Notes under the pieces: model-generated
The model's database searches: none
What the model saw: the letters and a program-made list of their open reading frames with translations, nothing else
What the model was told of the DNA's origin: nothing
Shown here: piece by piece, positions 21,671 to 34,237 of the stretch
How the letters are laid out: the number at the start of each line of letters is the position of its first letter
How positions within the stretch are numbered: the first letter of the stretch is position 1
Translations under genes and position numbers: made by a program
Assembly (NCBI GenBank): GCA_014529385.2
Contig: CM043951.1
Location: 113,801,469 to 113,865,468, forward strand
Source: Adiantum capillus-veneris
Taxonomy: Eukaryota > Streptophyta > Polypodiopsida > Polypodiales > Pteridaceae
DNA: 64,000 nt
Direction: 5' to 3'

Positions 21671-24600
21671 TTATCCTTGAATGCCGATTGAAGATGAGCA
21701 AAATCTCAACTTCTCCTTGTTGACCACCTTTGTAAACATGTCTGCACGATTTTCACTTGTATGCACCTTTCCTAGCTTTAGTTGTCCCTCTTCCAAAAGA
21801 GTGCGTATGAAGTGATATCTCACCTCAATGTGCTTTTTCCTTGAATGAAAGGCTGAGTTCTTCGCAAGATGGATAGCGCTTTTGCTATCACTGTACAAGA
21901 CACAATTGTCTTGTTTGAATCCAAGCTCTTCTAAGAATCTGTGAAGCCACAGAATTTCTTTGCTTGCCTCCGTCATTGCTACATACTCTGCTTCCGTGGT
22001 AGAAAGTGAAACCACTCTCTGCAGCTTTGAAGCCCAGCTTACTGCTGTGCCTCCAACTATGAACACATAGCCAGTAGTGCTCCTTCGAGTATCTTTGTCA
22101 CCTTCCATATCTGCATCAGCATACCCTTCTAGAAAAATATCAGTTCCTCCAAAATACAAAGCATTTGTTGTTGTCCCTTTTAGATACCTAAGTATCCACT
22201 TCACAGCTTGCCAATGCTCTTTACCTCGGTTGTCCATGAACCTACTCACAACTCCCACTACATGTGCAATGTCTGGCCTTGTCCAAACCATAGCATACAT
22301 TAGAGAACCTACCACTGCAGCATATGGAACTTTAGACATATAGGCTATCTCCTCTTGTGTCTTTGGACACATATCCTTCGTTAGTTTAAAATGACCAGCC
22401 AAAGGTGTAGAAACTGGTTTTGCATTTTGCATTGCAAACCTTTCTAGTACCTTCTCGATGTAATCTTCTTGAGATAGCTTTATTGTCTTCTTCGTCCTGT
22501 CCCTTGATATTTTCATACCAAGTATCCTCTTTGCAGCACCTAAATCTTTCATTGAAAAAGATTTGGACAGCTCCTCTTTTAGGTCTTTGATGTCCTGCAT
22601 TTTAGCACTTGCAATCAACATGTCATCAACATACAACATTAGGATGATGAATTACCCATCTCCCAAATTCTTCGTGTAGACGCAGTGATCCGAGTTGCAT
22701 CTTGTGAATCCATGATCCAACATCCATCGATCAAACTTCAAGTACCATTGTCTTGATGCTTGCTTTAAACCATACAAGCTCTTCTTTAATCTGCAAACCA
22801 TTTTCTCCTTACCTTTTACTTCATACCCCTTTGGTTGAAGCATGTAGATTTCCTCCTCTAAGTCACCATGAGGGAATGCCGTATTTACATCCATTTGCTC
22901 GAGATTTAGATCATGAGCAGCCACAAGGCTTAAGACAAGCCTTGTGGAAATCAATACCTTTCTTTTGAGAAAAACCTTTTACCACAAGCCTAGACTTGTA
23001 CCTTTTCTTCCCACCTTCTTCTTCCTTTAGCTTGTACACCCATTTGTTTTGAAGTGCCCGCTTACCTTTAGGCAACTCAACCAACTCCCATGTTTGGTTG
23101 CGATGTAGTGAGTCCATCTCCACTTGCATGCTCTTCGTCCATTCTTCTTTGGATTCATGTTGCATAGCTTGTTCATATGATTCCGGCTCTCCAGAATCTG
23201 AGATCAAGAGATGGTTGAAGGAAGGAACAAACTTTTCTGGAGGTCTACTTGCTCTTGTAGATCTTCGGGGAATAGGTTGAGGCTCCTCATTTGGTTGACA
23301 TTGTTGCACATTGTCACCGTTTGCAGTCCTTGAGTCTTCACCGTCCTCAAGCTCCATGTACTCATCACCTATTTCTTTTGTTTGTTTTCTTTCCAAGTAA
23401 TCTTTGTACATATTTTGTTCGTTAAAAATTACATCCCTACTCCTTAAGATTTTACCATCTTCAGGATTCCATAGGCGATACCCAAAGTCTCATTCTCCAT
23501 AGCCAATGAAGAAACACTTTTTGGACTTTGCATCTAACATTGACCTTAGGCTTCTATCTATGTGCATGAAAGCCTCATACCCAAACACTTTGAGAAATGC
23601 ATAATTCACCGGTTTACCTGTCCATGCCTCTTCTGGAACTCCCCCATCCAATGTTGTTGAGGGTGACCGATTGATTAAGTACACAGACGTACTTACAGCT
23701 TCCGCCCAAAGCTCAAGTGGTAGGCCTGCATGTAGCCACATGCTTCGTGCTCGTTCCATGATTGTCATGTTCATCCTTTCCGAAATCCCATTTTGTTGAG
23801 GTGTCCTTGGGTTTGTCCTTTGCCTCCGAATGCCATTGCTAGCACAAAAGCTTTCAAAAGCTTGGCTGCAATATTCGCCTCCATTGTCGGATCTGAGGCA
23901 TTTAACCTTGGTACCTATTTCATTCTCCACAAAGGCTTTCCACCTTTGAAATATGGAAAATACATCGGATTTATTCTTCATGACATAAACCCATGTTTTT
24001 CTAGTCGCATCATCTATGAATGTTACATAGTACAATGAGCCACCAAGTGATGGTGTACTTGCAGGACCCCAAACATCAGAATGAACCAACTCAAGTTTTT
24101 TATTTTTTCTTTCATTTCCTGATTTTTGAAATTTTACCCTCTTTTGTTTACCATAAACACAATCTTCACAGAACTCTAAGTCCACTTCTTTCAAACCTGG
24201 TAGAAGCTTCTTTGTTTGAAGGATTTGCATTCCTTTGGCACTCATATGCCCAAGTCGGTAGTGCCACACCGCGCTGTCAACTTCTGTAGTTGCTGCACAA
24301 GCTGAAGGTTGCGTGCTAACAGTACACAAGTAAAGTGTACCGACTTTTTCACCCTTGGCAACCACCAAACATCCCTTTGAGATCTTCCACCGTTTGTTTC
24401 CGAATGCAATGTTGTGACCTTCATCGTCCAATTGTCCTGTAAAGATCAAATTTTTGCGAAGAGAAGAAACATGCCTAAAATCTTTAAGCTTCCATTCATT
24501 TCCGTTAGCAGTTTTGACAGAAACTGTACCTTTGCCGACAATCTCACAAGCTTCATCATCTCCCAAGTATACATACCCAAAATTACCTTTGGTGTAGTCT

Positions 24601-25526
24601 TGGAAATGTTGCTTCTGTGGTGTCGCATGGAATGAAGCCCCGGAATCTACTATCCAGGAATTAGACACATTGTCTAATGAGAGAATTAGAGCATCTTGCT
24701 CTACTTTACCTGCCACATTGGCCTCCGATGTTGGCTTGTTGTCTTGAGACTCTGTCTCCTTCTTCTTCTTGGACCAGAAATCCTTCTTGATGTGGCCCTT
24801 CTTGCCGCAGTTCCAACATTCAAGAACTGACTTTGTGCGTGACTTGCTCCGCCTTGAGCGATCACGACCCTTTTGGTTTTTGAACCTCTCCTTAAGCCTT
24901 CCTCTTGTTTCCACTGATAGTGCAACACTTGATGATTCTCCTGTGCTTCTCCTTCGCATTTCCTCTATTAGGAGAACACCCACAACATCATCAAACTTAA
25001 GAGTATTTGTGCCAGAGATAGAATTACTTACAGCCATCACAAGGCTGTCCCAACTATCCGGTAGAGATGATAGTATAAGGAGAGCTCGCACTTCGTCATC
25101 GAAATTGATTTTCACTGATCGAAGTTGACTTATGTTTGTGTTAAAGTCATTTAGGTGTTCTGCAACTGAACCATTCTCTGCCATCTTTAGATTGAACAAG
25201 CGCTTCATAAGAAATACCTTATTGGATGCCGATGGTTTCTCGTAGAAGTCATCAAGTGACTTCATCAAGTCCTTCGTGGTCTTCATCTCCGAAACATTGA
25301 AGGCCACCGTTGACGCCAAGCTTAACCGGATTGTTCCCAGTGGCTTTCGATCAAGGACAATCCATGCTTCATCTGCCATTGTTGCGGGCTTCTTCGCAAG
25401 ACCGCCTAGTGGCAAATAGAGGTCCTTCTGGTAGAGATAGTCTTCAATCTGCATCTTCCAATGTTGGTAGTTTTTGACGTTGAACTTCTTAATCTTGAGC
25501 TTCCCTTCCTCCGCCATAACTCCCAC
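21671..25526 (-). pseudogene. Copia gag-pol polyprotein (broken)
   Basis: The first 678 codons (25526-23490) are open: gag with UBN2-like part (residues 10-195), a zinc knuckle at 237-250 in which the last Cys is Phe, protease DSGA at 294-297, integrase zinc finger H422, H427, C453, C456, and DDE core D484 (HSDVWGP), D547 (RSDNGGEY), E583. A TGA follows (23490). Integrase C-terminal and RT start continue in the same frame to about 22911. There the conserved RT stretch between KGIDF and RLVLSLVAAHDL lacks roughly 11 residues and the frame shifts. The rest (RT with KTAFLHGDLEEEIYM-like and YVDDML, then RNase H with STTEAEYVA and the C-terminal VVNKEKLRFC) is in another frame with one further stop at 22652. 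The ATG at 25517 is an equally good start. The element cannot move on its own as it stands. Confidence 0.93.
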
Positions 25527-25576
25527 TCAATTCAAGGAATCCTTTCCTTGAGATAATTTAGCTACGAGCAAACCTT

Positions 25577-25588
25577 GCTCTGATACCA
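25577..25588 (-). other. Primer-binding site (initiator tRNA-Met type)
   Basis: TGGTATCAGAGC on the minus strand, two bases inside the 5' LTR, is the standard complement of the plant initiator tRNA-Met 3' end. Confidence 0.92.
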
Positions 25589-25590
25589 GT

Positions 25591-26369
25591 TGTGAGGAAA
25601 TAAGACGTAGCTAAATAGATAATTGATTAGATTACTTAATGGAGAGAGACAGATTTATATACACGAAATTATAGAGTAGAGAGAGAGAGAGAGTACACAC
25701 GATATACGTGGTTCACCCAATGTGGGCTACGTCCACGGGAAAGCAGCCACTCAATGGCTTTAGTACTTCAAAACAAGAAGTAGTTTACAAAGGGATTATA
25801 CCCTTAATGGAGCTCCCGCCTTGCTTCACTCTCACCACCTCACACTCACCTTGTTGCATCAAATTCACACTGTGAAATGTGTGTAGAAATGGCCTCCTTT
25901 TATAGGCCAAAAGGGTTGCCCTCTCTTATGAGAGACAGCCATGTGTAGCCGCCCTTGTGCGAATAAGTCCAAATCGGACCCTCCAATCCGCCCATGTGTG
26001 GCCGCCCTTGAGAAGACAAGTCCGCTTTTGAATTCGGCCACCGGCCACCGGCCATTGACTTCCGACCACTGGCCATCGGCCATTGACTACCGGCCACCGG
26101 CCAACCGACCGGTTGTTTTCCGACCACTTTCCGACCGCTGTCTGGCCATAATATTCCGGTGAGAAAGAATATTCCGGCGAAAAAAAAGTCTCGGGGGCCT
26201 CCTCCCCCGAGGCCTTTAAAGTTGCCCCTGATTCTTGTCCGTGAAAATTTTGGTTTCCGGTGAGTGATTTTCCTTCACGCACGATGGCTTCTCCTCATAA
26301 TGGGGGCCTTACAAATGTGCGCTTTTACCACAGAAAATTACAAGGGTAAATCAGGCTCCATACTTAATA
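25591..26369 (-). repeat. Copia 5' LTR (779 bp)
   Basis: On the plus strand it starts TGTGAGG and ends CTTAATA (expected ...AACA). A minus-strand TATAAAAGG box lies at 25896-25904, about 465 bases from the U3 start. The U3 part carries repeated ACCGGCCA motifs (26035-26150). The transcribed leader contains a (GA)n run at about 25680. Confidence 0.92.
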
Positions 26370-26374
26370 GGTTG

Positions 26375-26830
26375 ACCTTTTTCTTTGATTTTCCTTTATC
26401 CATTCCCTCAAGCACAAGTAAGACCAGAACCATGTCCCAAGAAATGAATTCGGTGCCTATGCACCCCATGCCCAAATCTATGAGATCATCCTCATCCTAT
26501 GTCCTGTAGTCCCATTTTGTGAGGCCTTTAATAAACCTCAACAAGAGAAAGAAATTTTTTTTGTCGGCCGCATAGAGATCCTTGAGGAAATCCTATGGCA
26601 ACCACTCCGTTTCGGATCCCTCAAAGACTATGGCATATTCTTGCATGTGCTATGCCATGTAGTCACAAAAGCTTTCAAATGCCTTTGCATGAAGATTGGC
26701 ATTGGCCTACATGTGTCCCCTCTAACACACTGAGTAGTTCATATGCTCAATCTATAGGTGCTATCTTTTCTAGTTATGTGAGAAGTGCATCAACAGACGT
26801 TGCCATGGGTTTGTTCGCAAAGAAAATGCG
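26375..26830 (-). pseudogene. Decayed gag-like N-terminal piece
   Basis: The minus strand has MATSVDALLT, a TAA, then after a frame change a readable stretch with KAFESFCDYMA, FEGSETEWLP, DFLKDLYAADKKNF, KGLTKWDYRT and VLEGMDKGKSKKKV. Each of the stops in it is TAG where CAG or CAA fits. It ends at the copia LTR, and gag-like sequence of the same strand resumes left of 21055, so it may be the upstream part of the gypsy gag split by the copia insertion. No domain name is certain. Confidence 0.5.
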
Positions 26831-29300
26831 AAGAGATCTTAGAGCTAGAGTTTTGCAATTGTGAGAAATGAAGTTTAAAACCTAGAAAGTCACTTATACA
26901 CCCAAAGTCACTTTTAGAAAGCACTTTAAATTAACATCAAAATCATGTGACAAAGCATTGAAAGACATCAACATTGAAAACCTTTGTGCTCCACATCAAG
27001 AAATTTCATGTTTCAATCAAACACTTGAACAAGTTGAGAATAAACAAGTATCCACAGAGATGAGATTCAAAACACCGTATGTATCAATAGGAGAAAAATC
27101 TCTGTCAGTTACAAGGTTTTACAAAAATTAATCGTGGAAATGGAATGTTCTCACAGAGAAAGCTCTTCTCTTTTGTGGAGCAAACAACCTTTTTATTTGT
27201 TACAAAGAGATATTGCTTTGGCAAGGTATATTTGAGATTAAGAGGTGACTAGGGTGCTAGTCATTATTCACTGCAATGTCATGCATTGCATCCTCGTGGA
27301 GGCATATTTGTAGGTCAGCTGATTCTCTAGTAGCAACATTAGAGTCTAGTGCCTCCCATTATCCCATTGTCAGCTTCCATCTTTTAAAGGGAAAGACCAT
27401 TCACAAGCCTTGCTTTACAAGATGGTATCTGAACAACACATTATTAGCAACTATATAGCACTCGATTCCATCTCCTTGGTGGTTGACCACCTTAGTCTCC
27501 CATCCAACTGCAAGGAATTCGTTGATCGCACTTCCCCCTTTGCAAGTCCACATTGTTGGTGTCCTGTGAACGCTCTAAAGTCAAAAGATAAACACAAACA
27601 CATGATGAGACATAAACCATGGTATCATGGCTTTGTGGTAACCATATGTGCACTTCATTTGATGCTTGCATATCCGCCTCAATTCTCTTTTTGGTTGTTG
27701 TGATCAAGGCACTGCCTGGCTTAGGCCAATCCAGACTCTCCAAGGTTGATGAGTGAACTGGAGAAAGATTACCACACCCATTTTTCCTAGGTGTGACATA
27801 AGTATGATCATTAAAAAAATGTCATGTGAGGCAAGCTTAGAGGATGGACAACCAGCATAGAGAAACTTACCAAGGTCAGTGTGGATGGGCTCAAAAGTTT
27901 TTGTGAAGGACTCTATTGGCTCCCACTCTGTAAAATTGGATGGAAAAACATATGCAGACATGAACAAGCAATGGATATAGTACAGCCATCGAAAGCAACG
28001 TACAAGGCAAAAAAACTAAATAGACAACCTAAAAACTTAAAAGAGGAGTAAAATTACAATTTGCAAGAAATCTCGATGGAGCCACTACTATCTCTAGCTT
28101 CAGTCGTGAAGAAACATATACATGCTTCACCTTTGCAAGCCTCTTTCAATCTTGTGTTTGCATGAACTTCATGATTCTTCCCTTCCAATGGTGTGCTCGA
28201 GAAGCCTTGTGTCTCCTTGAGACCTTCTATGCACCTCTTGAGCTGGGTTGCATTGTCACCCGCATCATTTGTTTGAATTCCAATGTCTCCCAACATCCAC
28301 TATTGTCTTGTATATTGGTGCATGAAATGGAGTCAATGACACCCCTGGGTCTCCGAGTACCTGATGATGCCATAGGGAATAGTGGCACGATGTGCATGCA
28401 CACACTTATAATTAGAAATTTCACATACATGTTCTCATTGTATGAAGAGCAAGATTCTTGATGGTACACAAAGAGGATTGATGCCTCTTACTGCTATACT
28501 GCTCCACCTGCTTGTTGTCTTAATGTGGAGATAATTTTGCAAATCTTGAGAGGGAAATTGATCCTTTCTAGAGAGCTTAATGTAGAAGGAGCAGGAATTT
28601 CGTTGAGGAAAGAAAGAGGGATGATCTAGCAGAAGGATATGTTGCAGATATTTAGCTTTAAGTAGAGGTGTTTTGTGAGGCTCATGGAGAAATGGATAAC
28701 TTCAGCTTGAGGAGAATGCAACAAGCTTGAGGAGAATGCAGTAATCTTGAGGAGGGAAGGAGGTTCAAACTTCTGCTACAGAGCTTTAGGGAGGGAAAAC
28801 TAAAAGGAAGGAAAGAGAAGCAACTTGCAAGGTGAAGTGAAGAGAAGTGAGAGATGGCACAATAGAGAGAAAGGGAGGGAATGATCAACACATTTTTGGA
28901 GGGACCCCATTTTAGGAGAAAGGGGGGGAGAAACGGGCAACCACTAGAGAGAGATATGATTGGTTTTTACCCAACTATTTAGAGAAAAGCTCACTCTTTT
29001 GAATTTATAAGAGATTTTTACTTTATATTTTATGAAAGAGTACAAGTTTGACCACTTACTTTTAGGCCCTGCCATACCCACCATTTCAAACCACATGGAA
29101 TCTGCCCATTTGCCCCTTTAGTAATATCCTTTTTAATCCCATGGCAAATAAAGAGTCCCCCCTTAGACCCCATTCCCTTACTAATGAAGGTATACGATAA
29201 GATTCATGTCAATCCAATTATACAGAGGGAAAAAGGAAATCTTGGGGATTTGCTAAAGAATTAAAGTGTGACGAGGAGTACTAGCAACAATGAGTGTGGA
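26831..29300. other. Gap with no recognised gene
   Basis: Several short minus-strand frames (27704-27967, 28054-28296) look protein-like, and one is followed by a good donor (GTAAGTTTC near 27872), but no domain or consistent exon chain could be built. 28.6-28.9 kb is purine-rich with short repeats (GCTTGAGGAGAATGCA twice near 28710). Confidence 0.4.
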
Positions 29301-29306
29301 AAGTGA

Positions 29307-31430
29307 TTGTTTACCTATAGGCATGATCACTCTCAGCTAGCTATTGAAATAAAAGGGTTTGAAAACAATGAGAACAATAATAATGAGTGCCTTACCTTAG
29401 GGAGTAGCTACCTCAGTTGCACATATGATGAGCCGGGACAAATAATGTTCTATGCGCCTTCATATCTCAAATCACAATGTCATTTCTTGATGATGTGCCT
29501 ATCAAAGGATGTGAAGAAAAAGACAAATATGAATCTATGGATTTGAGGGGGTAGTAAATTTTTTGTAGATTGTATTAGAGATTGTGAGAATATTCTAACA
29601 AGTTTGGAAGAAATCGATCTTATCCTATCAAGGCAAAAGTTTGTAGCTAGAGTCAACTAAGTGCTGATTGTGGGGCATATGTGTGGTCCTTATGGTATAA
29701 GGCCTTCTCTAAAGAAGGTGGATGCAATCAAAAACATAAAAGAAACATGTATAGAAGTAAATTAAGTGTGAAGATTTCTAGGTGCATGCATCTTCTATCT
29801 TATTTGAATACCATGTTATGCACGTGTACCAGATCCTCTCTACCAATTGTTGAGAAAGAATCAAAGTTTTCAATGGGAAGAAGAGCATACAGAATCCATG
29901 AGAAAGATGAAGATGTTACTTCTTTCATCACCAAGCTTGATGAAGGTAGATTATGGATATATAAGACATGTGGTTGTAACAATAGACACAAGCTTTACAC
30001 GGGGATTGGATGGGAAATAGGCAAGATGAAGAAGGAAATGTGGGCCAAGATTTGTGGCTAATGTTTTTGTTTCTCTCTAATGTAATTATGCAAGGGTGAA
30101 GAGGGAGTTGTGAGAAGTACTTATTGCAACATTAGGGACAACTCTGATTGTGAAAATTGATTTTTTACTTGTCCTTTGCATGGTTACAAATTGCTCAAAT
30201 CTTTACATAGATTTACTTTATAGATAAAGGTATGAAGGAGAAGAGAACAAGGTTGTTGATCGAGATGATGTATTTACAAAGTTTTACACCATTTCTCAAG
30301 ATAAGGAGGATAAAATGTGTTTTGTAGACTCAATTGAGCCATTTAAATAGGAGATGTATGAAGGTAATTGGCTACTTATTGTGCATAGCTTGAGCACTTT
30401 AGAAAAAAAAAAAATTGGTTTGAACACGAATTCAATAGGTTAAGAAGAAAGGCATATGGGTACTTTTTAAAGAATGTATACTTGTGGAAGCATTCAAAGA
30501 AAAGCGGTGGAACTCCACAAGGGTGGTATGTGACAAGGACACTCAAATGAAGCTTATCAAGGAGTTTCACGAGAGTATATGTGCTAGTCAATGAGGTGTA
30601 TGGGAAACCTTTTTCAAACTAAAAGAAAGGTATTGGTGGAAAGGAATGTACAAAGATGTATCTCAAAATGTGGAGTCTTATGTAGCCTATCAAATCTATT
30701 CAAATGTAAGGCAACATCATGGGTTGCACCCTGCCATGCATTATGAATGGGTGGTAGATTTTGGGATTATGGAAAATGAGATACATAGTTCACGCAAGAG
30801 TAGAGTTTTCAAACCAAGGGAAGATCATGTATTGAGAATAGAAGCTATTGAAGAAAAATTCAACTTTCTCTCAGAAGATGTAGTATTTTGTTATGGTCGT
30901 GTTGAGAAAATAACAGTAGATATGGATGATTTGATGCAAAGGAATCCAAGAAGTTCTTTTCTAGGCTAGTGGGCATGAGACTTGCTCTCACTAGTGCTTA
31001 CGATATTGAAAGAAATGTTAAATCTAAGAGGGGTCATCCTCCTATCATGGCAAAGTTTTGTTTAAGGCTTCCAAAGGTAAATTGGGAAAGTGGCCTAGAT
31101 TATTTCCTTATGCTTTATGGGTTCATTTAACAATTCAAATTCTTCGTTACTAGTTATATGCCTTTTGACTTGATGTATGCTCAAAATCCTGCAATGTTGA
31201 GGATGTGATTCCTATATGGAATATACTACTTTGGGAGAATGGAATGAGTAGGCAAGAACTTCTTGATTTGGAAATACAATAGTTAGAAGAAAGGCATGAC
31301 GATGTTGACCTTGATGTTTCACAATTGAAAGATGCAAGGTTGAAAAATAATGATAGTTTTCATAAGAGGCATAGGCTTAGATTTAGGAAGGTCCTTAGGT
31401 GTTGGTGTATGATATAGTCTTGATAGCCAA
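29307..31430 (+). pseudogene. Ty3/gypsy integrase remnant (and unassigned upstream part)
   Basis: From 30.44 to 31.43 kb the plus strand reads across frames as a gypsy integrase: a zinc-finger part (VVCDKDTQMKLIKEFHES, LKERYWWKGMYKDV, with several Cys changed, e.g. VAYQIYSN), the start of the core (LHPAMHY, WVVDFG), then after a gap the C-terminal part (DLMYAQNPA, WNILLWENGMSRQELL, QLKDARLKNNDSFHKRHRL). The middle of the core with the second D and the E is missing or unreadable. Upstream frames at 29307-29546 and 29681-30061 (LDEGRLWIYKTCGCNN) are not recognised. It is badly decayed. Confidence 0.65.
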
Positions 31431-31454
31431 CACTCTTCAGTAAAGAGTTAGGAT

Positions 31455-32121
31455 ATGGAGCGAGCTTTTGTTTTTTGGAGGGGCAGCCAGTGGTACTTAA
31501 GCTACCCACTACTCCTTCACCCCCTCCTCCTCCACCACCTCCATCTATCCCCTCTCATTCTCCCTAACCTCTACTCTTCACTCTCCTGCTCTCTTTTTCT
31601 CTCCTTGCCTTCACTCTCCCGATCTCTCTTTATCTCCCTGTCTCCACACCTCTTCCTCACTAAATTCTTTCCCTCTCTCCCTCCCTCTGCTCCCCCTATC
31701 TTTTTCTCTCATTCCCTCCCTTGATTTCACTCACTCCCTCGATCTTAATTCCATGTCCTTTTCCCATTACATACCTTTGCTGCTCCCTCCCTCCCTTGGC
31801 ATTAATGTGTCATTTCAATCTACTTCTTTCTTCTCTCTCACCCGTTCCCTCTCTCCCTCTATTGGGCTCTACCTGTCATTCTAACCCACATATTTCCTCT
31901 CTCTTACCCATTTATTCTCTCACTACCATGTCCTAATTCTCTCCCTGACCCATTCCGTCTCTCCCTCTCTTGGCCTCCACATGTCATTTTTAACCTACTT
32001 CTTTCCTCTCTCTCACCCATTCACTCTCTTTTTCTCCCTCCATTGAGTACTCCCTCTCTCCCTATCTCTCTCTCTCTTCCCCTCCCCCGAGACCTTTTCT
32101 TCCTGTCCATCTATTTCTATA

Positions 32122-32200
<79 letters not shown>
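31455..32200. repeat. Pyrimidine-rich minisatellite and (CT)n
   Basis: The plus strand is almost all C and T. Units of 65-110 bp containing TGTCATTYYAAYCYACTTCTTTC and CTCTCTCACCCATTC recur three to four times between 31.79 and 32.04 kb. A (CT)n run fills 32123-32200. The long Leu/Ser/Pro frames here are translations of this repeat. Confidence 0.8.
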
Positions 32201-32202
<2 letters not shown>

Positions 32203-32334
32203 CCCGTACCATCACCTTGCTTAAGTGCATATATCTCCTACACCCTTCCTTATTGTGTCTTCCTCTATCCCTTTCTTTAGAGAGATCCCACTCCCATGAT
32301 GTCTCCTTTCCTCCTTCCTTCCTTCCTTCCAACC

Positions 32335-32690
32335 ACCTATACTGCTCCCAACTACAAAACCATGTTTTTTTGCTGAAATTGTACATTCCCTTACATGCTT
32401 GAGCATATCCCCTTGTCAACGATACACACTATCATAGACATGTGGCTAATATTCAATGTGAGACATGGCGTTGGGCCCATGGAGAAGAGTCAAATCAAGT
32501 GTGCACATTATGCTCACTACAAGTTCAAGAGTTTGAGTACCTAGAGTGCTCAGCTTGAGTGATACCTAGAGTGCTCACTGCAAGTTCAAAAGTTTGCGTA
32601 CCTAGAGTCCTCAGTTTTTGGTCACATCCAAACTTGCTACCCTCACAATTTTATCCATGACTTAGATCTGCACATTTTCCTCTCCCAGCC
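32335..32690 (+). repeat. Dispersed non-coding repeat, copy 1
   Basis: Shares an ordered set of phrases with 38.87-39.09 kb and 58.85-59.13 kb: CTCCCAACTACA, CATGCTTG, TCCCCTTGT, GTGAGACA, GGAGAAGAGTCA, TTATGCTCACTRCAAGTT, CTAGAGTGCTCAGCTT and TCACATCMAAACTTGCT. Each copy lies next to a (CT)n or (CA)n microsatellite. No coding capacity is seen. Confidence 0.6.
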
Positions 32691-32786
32691 AAAGTGTGGG
32701 CTCTCAATTGCGACTTTCATCACCACAATTTTGGAGCGCATATCTATATATTTATTTATTTATCTATATTTTAATTTATTTATGTG

Positions 32787-32994
32787 TGTGTATCTATATA
32801 CATTTGTATACATACACATATTTATATGTATTTACACGTATACATACATATGTATACATACACATGTGTGTGTATATATGTATATCTGTGTGTGTATCTA
32901 TATACATTTGTATACATACACATATTTATATGTATTTACACGTATACATACATATGTATACATACACATGTGTGTGTATATATGTATATCTGTG
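32787..32994. repeat. 104-bp tandem duplication of (TATG/CATA) sequence
   Basis: The block starting near GTGTGTATCTATATACATTTG at 32787 restarts 104 bases later and is essentially identical, ending near TATATGTATATCTGTG. It is simple-sequence derived. Confidence 0.88.
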
Positions 32995-33085
32995 GGTATT
33001 CCATGCTACCTTCCACTAGTATTATCGCTAATGGAGAAATCCAACGAAGGGAGAGCTCAGGGGGATATCTGGTGGAAGGGGGCAA

Positions 33086-33190
<105 letters not shown>

Positions 33191-33359
33191 ATAGATAGAT
33201 TGAATTATCGTCTGTGGAGGTCAGATATGACCCATGGGACCAAAATCAAAACATTCCAAAGGGGTTCTTTTAATTGAGAGGATCGTGAAATACATCTCAG
33301 TTAAAGACTGAGAGTCCAAAGAGGTGTCAAAAAGAAAAGCTAAAATGAATAACACTAAG

Positions 33360-34101
33360 AAGGGGAAGGTGGGGAGGGAGCCGACTTGGGAGTTCAAAAC
33401 TCCTGAATAATGGATTTACCTACTCGATAGAGTGCCCATTTCCCTACTGTGCATGCTTCTTGCATCTTCTAGAGTTCTACCTTCTTTTGTATGAGTTGGG
33501 TGGGTGTGAGATCTTTTGCAAACCAAACTTTAGTATCCTTGAAAAGCCTTGATTGTTCAAGGAGTTTGATTCGATCCGTCATGGTCTTGAAAGTGAGATT
33601 TGTGTGGTTGGTGCAATGCTAATGTGTAAGAGAGGTGATTGTTGCTGGATTCCATTGTACCAAGTGGGTTATTGCTTGGATACGGGCAAAACACTTGTGA
33701 AGCTTGAGATCCCCCTCCACTTTCCAGTTACTTGGGAGCCCGCCGATGCAGACATTGAGGGCTATGTCCTCTTGTCGTTATCGTTCGTGTAGCGTGAATG
33801 CCACACGGTCTTTGACATCGCAAAAGATTACCTCCTGCACTTTAGTTTTGACCTCCATTGTGAGGATGGTCTCCACTTCCGCTTTTGTTTTATTGAGCTT
33901 GACCTCCATCTCTTCTTTCTTGCAGTTTTTCATTGTAGCAAGCCGGGCCTCAATGGTAGCAAGTCTTTGCTTCAACTTATCATTCTCCTTGCAAAGTTTG
34001 GCGACTTCATTTTGAAGGCCGACAACATTGTCCTGCTTCACGGGGGTCACTACAACCCTTGCCAAGGTGACCTTGCCACGGGATGAAGCCCGAGTAGCCA
34101 T
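33360..34101 (-). pseudogene. ORF1-like coiled-coil protein, copy 1
   Basis: An ATG at 34101 opens 107 codons (to 33778): basic N-terminus, VVVTPVKQDN, then heptads (LQNEVAKLCKENDKLKQRL). After a frame change the minus strand reads CIGGLPSNW, LTFKTMTDRIKLLEQSRLFK, DLTPTQLIQKKVEL, GKWALYRVGKSIIQEF down to about 33395. The order coiled coil - RRM-like - C-terminal domain with KGK...DLT...R...GKW recalls LINE ORF1 (Transposase_22 type), but I infer this from pattern only. A second copy is at 37.56-38.40 kb on the other strand. No ORF2 (endonuclease/RT) follows within the 3 kb downstream. Confidence 0.5.
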
Positions 34102-34237
34102 GGCCGCTACTCAAAAGACTTAAGGATGGGCTATCAGTAGTCTTGGTGTGGGAAAGGCTTCTTAATAGTTAGACTGTGTGTGAGTAAGGTTCAAGGTCGA
34201 GGAAAGTAAACTCAAAGGGGAGCGAGCCAGTGACAAG

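Larger units (their letters stand above)
21056..26369 (-). mobile_element. Ty1/copia LTR retrotransposon, full-length but damaged
   Basis: Read on the minus strand it has a 5' LTR (26369-25591), a primer-binding site, one gag-pol region (25526-21671), a polypurine tract and a 3' LTR (21610-21056). The 3' LTR lacks about the last 200 bp relative to the 5' LTR, so no target duplication can be scored. The outer end of the 5' LTR reads TA where the other copy has CA. The pol order gag-protease-integrase-RT-RNase H is that of copia. It probably sits inside the gypsy gag remnant that flanks it on both sides. Confidence 0.93.

Noticed and set aside
27704-28296. Possible exon chain on the minus strand
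   Set aside because: One good donor site was seen but no matching acceptor in frame and no domain, so no gene model can be supported.
33553-33792. Plus-strand 79-codon frame
   Set aside because: It lies opposite the ORF1-like minus-strand sequence, whose motifs match a second copy, so the plus frame is a shadow.
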